From NCBI GenBank assembly GCA_022565265.1, contig JAIUNA010000002.1:1-36667 (forward strand): 36,667 bases of DNA, written 5' to 3'. Each line of letters opens with the position of its first letter. Position 1 is the first letter of the stretch. Both the position numbers and the translations under genes were made by a program. The notes below the pieces were generated by a model. That model had not been told where the DNA came from and made no database searches. It was given only the letters and a program-made list of their open reading frames with translations. The DNA comes from Roseinatronobacter sp. (GTDB lineage Bacteria; Pseudomonadota; Alphaproteobacteria; Rhodobacterales; Rhodobacteraceae). This document shows positions 33,200 to 36,667 of the stretch, piece after piece.

Positions 33200-33232
33200 G
33201 CATATGGCCCCGATGCATTCGGGGCCATATGC
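33200..33232. repeat. Perfect intercistronic hairpin between binding protein and permease genes
   Basis: GCATATGGCCCCGA (33200-33213) and TCGGGGCCATATGC (33219-33232) are perfect 14-base arms around TGCAT. Such hairpins after binding-protein genes typically protect the upstream message from 3' decay and reduce permease expression. No long T run follows. Confidence 0.85.
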
Positions 33233-33250
33233 CTTTCCGAAAGGCCTGCC

Positions 33251-34924
33251 ATGTTCCGCGCGCAATCCATACTGACCTCGTTTGCCGCCGCAGCGCTGAT
33301 TGTATTGGTCGGCCTGCCTGTGCTTTTCATCCTGTTGCAGGCCGTGTTCCCCGAATTTGCGCGCGGGTCGTATGCAGGGGCGTTCTCGAAGCTGGTTATC
33401 CTGACAGAGAATGACCGGCTGATGATGCAGGCGCGCAATACCCTGCTGCTGGCTTTTTCGGTCATGATCGGCTGCCTGATCTTCGGGCTGCCCATTGGCA
33501 TCCTGCGCGGGTTGTTTCATGTGCCCGGCGCGCGGGTCTGGGATGTGGTTTTCCTGATCCCCTTCCTGATCCCGCCCTTCATTGCCGCGATTGCATGGAT
33601 GATGACGTTGCAGCCGCGCGGCTATCTGTTCCAGCTTGCGGGCTTTGATCTGGGCCGCTTCCTGTTCAGCTTTACCGGCGTGGCCTTTGTTATGACGCTG
33701 AACCTGTTTCCGCTGGTCTATTTCGCCGTGTCACGCGCGCTGGAAATGGTCGGCGGGCGTTTCGCCGCTGCTGCGCGCGTGCATGGCGCGCGGCCCTTGC
33801 AGGCGTTCTTTCTAATCACGCTGCCGCTGTCGATCCCCGCAATTGCCGCTAGTCTACTGATCGTGTTTGCCATGTCGATCGAGGAATTCGGCACGCCGGC
33901 CGCATTGGCGGCACGCACGGGTTTCGAGGTTCTGGTTACGGGTATTTATACACGTCTGTCGGACTGGCCGATTGACCTGTCGGGCGCGGCGCTTGGGTCG
34001 GTCATGTTGATGGCGATGGTGGTTGCAGCGTTTGCGCTTCAAAACTGGATCGCCACGCGGCGTTCCTATATCAGCCAGACCGGCAAGCCCGCCGATCTGG
34101 AAAAGGCCGATCTGGGGCCATGGCACTGGCCCGTGCTGGGCCTGTTTGCACTGGTGGCGCTGATCGGCGTTGTGATCCCATTGGTGGCGATTGCCGTGAC
34201 ATCCGTTATGGGCACAATCTCCGGCGGGTTGACTTGGTCGAATTTCGACCTGCGCCATTATGAACCGATCTTCCGCAGTGGCAGCCGGGCTTGGCAGGCG
34301 CTGATGACAAGCGGTTGGCTTGCTGTTCTGACCGCTTTTGCTACAGCTGCGATTGGTGGATTGGTCGCCTATATCGTGGTGCGCGGCACCGGGCGCGGGC
34401 GGGCGGTGATGGACGGGCTGTCGGTGCTGCCCAACGCCATTCCGGCTATTGTTCTTGCGGTGGGTATCATCCTGTTCTGGAACTCGCCCTATCAGCCGAT
34501 TTCGCTTTACGGGACTGCCGCTATTTTGCTGATTGCCTATATTGGCATATTGTTGCCCTATCCGATCCGCTATGCCGTGGCGCGGCTCCGACAGATTTCC
34601 GGCTCGCTTGATGATGCCGCGCGGGTGGCAGGCGCAGACCAGATGCAGGCGCTGCGCCATGTGACACTGCCACTGATGGCGCCGTCGCTGATCGCGGCGA
34701 TGATGCTTGTCTTTGCCATCGCCTCGCGCGAACTGGTGGCCTCGATCATGCTGGCGCCCGCAGGGATACGCACAGTCGGCACATTCGTCTTTTCTCAATT
34801 CGAACAGGGGTCTGTCCAGACCGGCATGGCCATGAGCATGGTCGCAATCACCATCACATCGGGCATTCTGCTGGCGGTCAACCTGTGGCTTGCGCGGCAG
34901 GGCAGCAGCGCGTTTTCCGGGTGA
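33251..34924 (+). CDS. Fused double ABC permease (FbpB-like)
   Basis: A 557-residue inner-membrane protein with about 12 helices made of two permease domains in one chain, as in FbpB and 2-aminoethylphosphonate permeases. Each half has an ATPase-contact (EAA-like) loop: ARVHGARPLQAFFLITLPLS near residue 180 and ARVAGADQMQALRHVTLPLM near residue 460. AAGG lies 6 bases before the ATG. It works with the ATPase and binding protein upstream. The phosphoesterase gene starts 5 bases after its stop codon. Confidence 0.9.
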   Translation: MFRAQSILTSFAAAALIVLVGLPVLFILLQAVFPEFARGSYAGAFSKLVILTENDRLMMQARNTLLLAFSVMIGCLIFGLPIGILRGLFHVPGARVWDVVFLIPFLIPPFIAAIAWMMTLQPRGYLFQLAGFDLGRFLFSFTGVAFVMTLNLFPLVYFAVSRALEMVGGRFAAAARVHGARPLQAFFLITLPLSIPAIAASLLIVFAMSIEEFGTPAALAARTGFEVLVTGIYTRLSDWPIDLSGAALGSVMLMAMVVAAFALQNWIATRRSYISQTGKPADLEKADLGPWHWPVLGLFALVALIGVVIPLVAIAVTSVMGTISGGLTWSNFDLRHYEPIFRSGSRAWQALMTSGWLAVLTAFATAAIGGLVAYIVVRGTGRGRAVMDGLSVLPNAIPAIVLAVGIILFWNSPYQPISLYGTAAILLIAYIGILLPYPIRYAVARLRQISGSLDDAARVAGADQMQALRHVTLPLMAPSLIAAMMLVFAIASRELVASIMLAPAGIRTVGTFVFSQFEQGSVQTGMAMSMVAITITSGILLAVNLWLARQGSSAFSG

Positions 34925-34928
34925 GTTC

Positions 34929-35570
34929 ATGGCCCTGATCGCGCAACTGACCGACCCGCATTTACGTGACGATGGCAAGGACCCGTTCCATGATCCGGCA
35001 GTCGCCATGCAGCAGGCTTTTGCGCAGATTTCTGCCATGGACAGGAAGCCGGATGCGATTATCCTGACAGGGGATATCATCGACCGCAGTGCGGCGGGGT
35101 ATGGCCATGCTCTGCCAATTCTGCGCCGCGCCCCGGCCCCAATTTTGCCAATGCCCGGAAACCATGATGACCCGCTTGCCTTTCGGGCTGCCTTTACCGA
35201 TTGGGCTGCATTCGCGCCCGATCATCTGAGCTTCACAGCCCGGATCGCTGATCTGGATATGATTGCGCTGGACAGCACGCTACCAGACGGTCGGCCAGGG
35301 CTCGATCCAACGCGACTGGACTGGCTGGCAGGTGTTCTTGGCACGCTACAGCGGCCGTCAGTCTTAGCGCTACACCACCCGCCCTTCCCAACCCTGGCCC
35401 CCCATCTGGATAAACCCGGCTTTCAAAACGTGGACGCCTTCGCGCGTATGATCGCGTGCAGCGGAGTGCGCCGTATCATCGCCGGGCATAGTCACCGCGC
35501 AATGCAAACTGTCTGGGCAGGAACCCTCGCCAGCACAGCCCCGGCACTAGGGCACGGCCTGAGCCTGTAG
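34929..35570 (+). CDS. Calcineurin-like metallophosphoesterase (CpdA/GpdQ-like)
   Basis: A 213-residue cytoplasmic phosphoesterase with a two-metal centre. Motifs in order: AQLTDPHLRDDG (D-x-H), AIILTGDIIDRS (GD), MPGNHDDPLAFR (GNHD), ALHHPPFP and IIAGHSHRAMQ (GHxH). Relatives cleave cyclic AMP or glycerophosphodiesters. Because it is the last gene of the ABC unit, it probably releases phosphate or alcohol from the imported compound (inference). I chose the ATG at 34929; the open frame from 34890 overlaps the permease. Confidence 0.88.
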   Translation: MALIAQLTDPHLRDDGKDPFHDPAVAMQQAFAQISAMDRKPDAIILTGDIIDRSAAGYGHALPILRRAPAPILPMPGNHDDPLAFRAAFTDWAAFAPDHLSFTARIADLDMIALDSTLPDGRPGLDPTRLDWLAGVLGTLQRPSVLALHHPPFPTLAPHLDKPGFQNVDAFARMIACSGVRRIIAGHSHRAMQTVWAGTLASTAPALGHGLSL

Positions 35571-35711
35571 CTTTCAGGTGATGAAAACCACAAGCCAATT
35601 GCGACGATGCCGGCTTTTGAGCTTCATCTCGTGGGTCAGAGGGATATGATCATCCATTATATTGCGGTTGATTGATTGGCGCATCCTGTTCAGGATACCA
35701 CACGTGTTTAT

Positions 35712-35754
35712 TGTCACTGCGAACTGACCCGGCATTGTCACCGAGATCTGACCC
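35712..35754. repeat. Pair of terminal direct repeats of an IS21-family element
   Basis: Two 19-base units, TGTCACTGCGAACTGACCC (35712-35730) and TGTCACCGAGATCTGACCC (35736-35754), share TGTCA at the start and TGACCC at the end. IS21-family elements carry such multiple terminal repeats. They sit just beyond the 3' end of the istB remnant, at the expected place. Confidence 0.6.
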
Positions 35755-35777
35755 ACCCAGTTATTATGTTCTGCGTG

Positions 35778-36146
35778 TCATGTTGGCGTTAATGGTGGTG
35801 TTTCCTTCCGTTTCTTTTTCGCTGTTTCGGAGCTGGCCTCGAAGCGATAGCTGTCGTTGCCGGTTTCCAAAATGTGGCAGCGATGGGTGAGACGATCGAG
35901 AAGCGCTGTTGTCATTTTGGCGTCGCCAAAGACGCTCGCCCATTCACTGAAGCTCAGGTTGGTGGTGATGATGACGCTGGTGCGCTCGTAGAGTTTGCTG
36001 AGAAGATGGAGTGAGGAGGATCAGGAATTGATCTGGGCGTGAAGGGGAAAAGCAAATTATCCGGGGGATGATTTGACCCCGAACGCAATTCTCCGACGAA
36101 CCAAGGCCCCACCCGTGGCGCTGAACGGTAGGTATCCCAGTTCCTC
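35778..36146 (-). pseudogene. Broken istB (IS21-family ATPase helper), interrupted by an 89-base insert
   Basis: On the minus strand, EELGYLPFSATGGAL (36146 to about 36101) is the middle of IstB. After about 89 unrelated bases with an in-frame stop, the frame resumes with [20 protein letters not shown], then [20 protein letters not shown], and ends at TGA 35778. IstB is the AAA+ helper of the IstA transposase. The N-terminal half, including Walker A, and istA are missing; the 5' side is cut by the IS110-type element. It is inactive. Confidence 0.8.
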
Positions 36147-36667
36147 CAGGAATGAGGCATCAGCCGCCATTGATGGAGTGGATGGCTCCCGCTTCCGGCA
36201 TCGCAATGTGCCATATTGGGTGCTGTGAACATCACCAATAAAGGGAGCCATCCATGGACAAGGTTACCACGCTCGGGATCGATCTGGCGAAATCTATGTT
36301 TCAGTTACACGGCGTTGATGCGCAAGGCTGCACTGTCTTGCGCCGTCAGTTACGGCGTAGCCAGATGCTGGAATTCTTCCAACGCTTGCCACCCTGCCTG
36401 ATCGGCATCGAAGCTTGCGGCAGCGCGCATTACTGGGCGCGCGAACTGACTAAGTTCGGTCATGAGGTGCGACTGATGCAGCCCAGTTACGTGAAGGGCT
36501 ATGTGAAACGGGGTAAAACCGATGCTGCCGATGCCGAGGCAATCTGCGAAGCCGTGTCGCGCCCATCTATGCGGTTTGTTCCCGTGAAAAGTGAGGACAC
36601 GCAGGCGCTTCTGATGACGCACAAGGCGCGGGAATTTCTGGTGCGTCAGCAGACCCAGATTGTGAAC
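36147..36667 (+). mobile_element. IS110-family element, 5' part
   Basis: The left part of an IS110-type element: about 108 bases of leader followed by the transposase gene, running off the window. It interrupts the istB remnant at about 36147. IS110 elements lack clear inverted repeats, so the exact left end is inferred from where IstB similarity stops. Confidence 0.65.
36255..36667 (+). CDS. IS110-family transposase, 3' end outside the window
   Basis: At least 137 residues of an IS110 DEDD transposase, open to the window edge. It starts MDKVTTLGIDLAKSMFQLHG (first catalytic Asp in GIDLAK), then IGIEACGSAHYWARELTKFG (catalytic Glu) and YVKRGKTDAADAEAICEAV (the D-A-A-D-A motif with two Asp). 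GGGAG is upstream of the ATG at 36255. No stop or frameshift is seen in the visible part, so this element may be active, unlike its IS neighbours. Confidence 0.92.

Overview
The window is a G+C-rich piece of an alphaproteobacterial chromosome, almost certainly from the Rhodobacteraceae / Roseobacter group. The main reasons are a divergent rpoE-chrR / FAD-oxidoreductase-DUF1365-transporter-DUF3833-SDR locus laid out like the singlet-oxygen locus of Rhodobacter sphaeroides; a CcrM (GANTC) methyltransferase; the ribB-ribH-nusB-aat-DUF2155-NDUFA12 block; the DUF6476 / rluD-like / rpoH block; and a two-gene endolysin-holin cassette like the one used for gene transfer agent release. I cannot name the genus. 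The first 72 bases are an artefactual C run that replaces the 5' part of a hydrolase gene.

Positions 1-9000 hold mixed housekeeping and stress genes: a truncated alpha/beta hydrolase, a tiny membrane protein, a lipoprotein, a peroxiredoxin, an EEP-family nuclease/phosphatase, a PagL-like lipid A deacylase, an MFS transporter, tRNA-Cys, an aldehyde dehydrogenase-HIT pair, and a membrane-anchored winged-helix protein whose gene overlaps a small secreted-protein gene. Positions 9000-12600 hold rnhB, ccrM (with three GANTC sites just upstream) and a gamma-glutamyltransferase-family gene.

Positions 12600-19200 are the oxidative (singlet-oxygen) stress locus. RpoE and its zinc anti-sigma factor ChrR read leftwards. 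Five tightly overlapping genes read rightwards. Both directions have a matching promoter of the form TGATC(C/T)-N18-TAAA. An AhpD-like gene follows chrR, and its ribosome binding site lies inside a strong hairpin. Positions 19300-20750 carry DUF3775 and the lysis cassette. Positions 20900-25100 carry riboflavin synthesis, nusB, aat, a DUF2155 protein, a complex I accessory subunit and msrB. SelO (protein AMPylase), an MBL-fold hydrolase, and DUF6476 / rluD-like genes with overlapping start codons follow, then rpoH.

From about 30000 to the end the sequence becomes accessory. A decayed IS701-type transposase is fused to a LysR fragment. A four-gene unit follows (ABC ATPase, periplasmic binding protein, fused double permease, metallophosphoesterase). 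After it come a broken IS21-family istB with terminal repeats and the start of an IS110-family element that runs off the window. The transporter operon sits between these IS scars and looks like acquired cargo. Its substrate is uncertain; the linked phosphoesterase points to a phosphorus-containing compound. I did not find a clearly new multi-gene system. The best leads are the hairpin over the AhpD-like ribosome binding site, the paired RpoE promoters, the GANTC cluster, the lysis cassette, the overlapping start codons and the overlapping secreted-protein / membrane-regulator pair.
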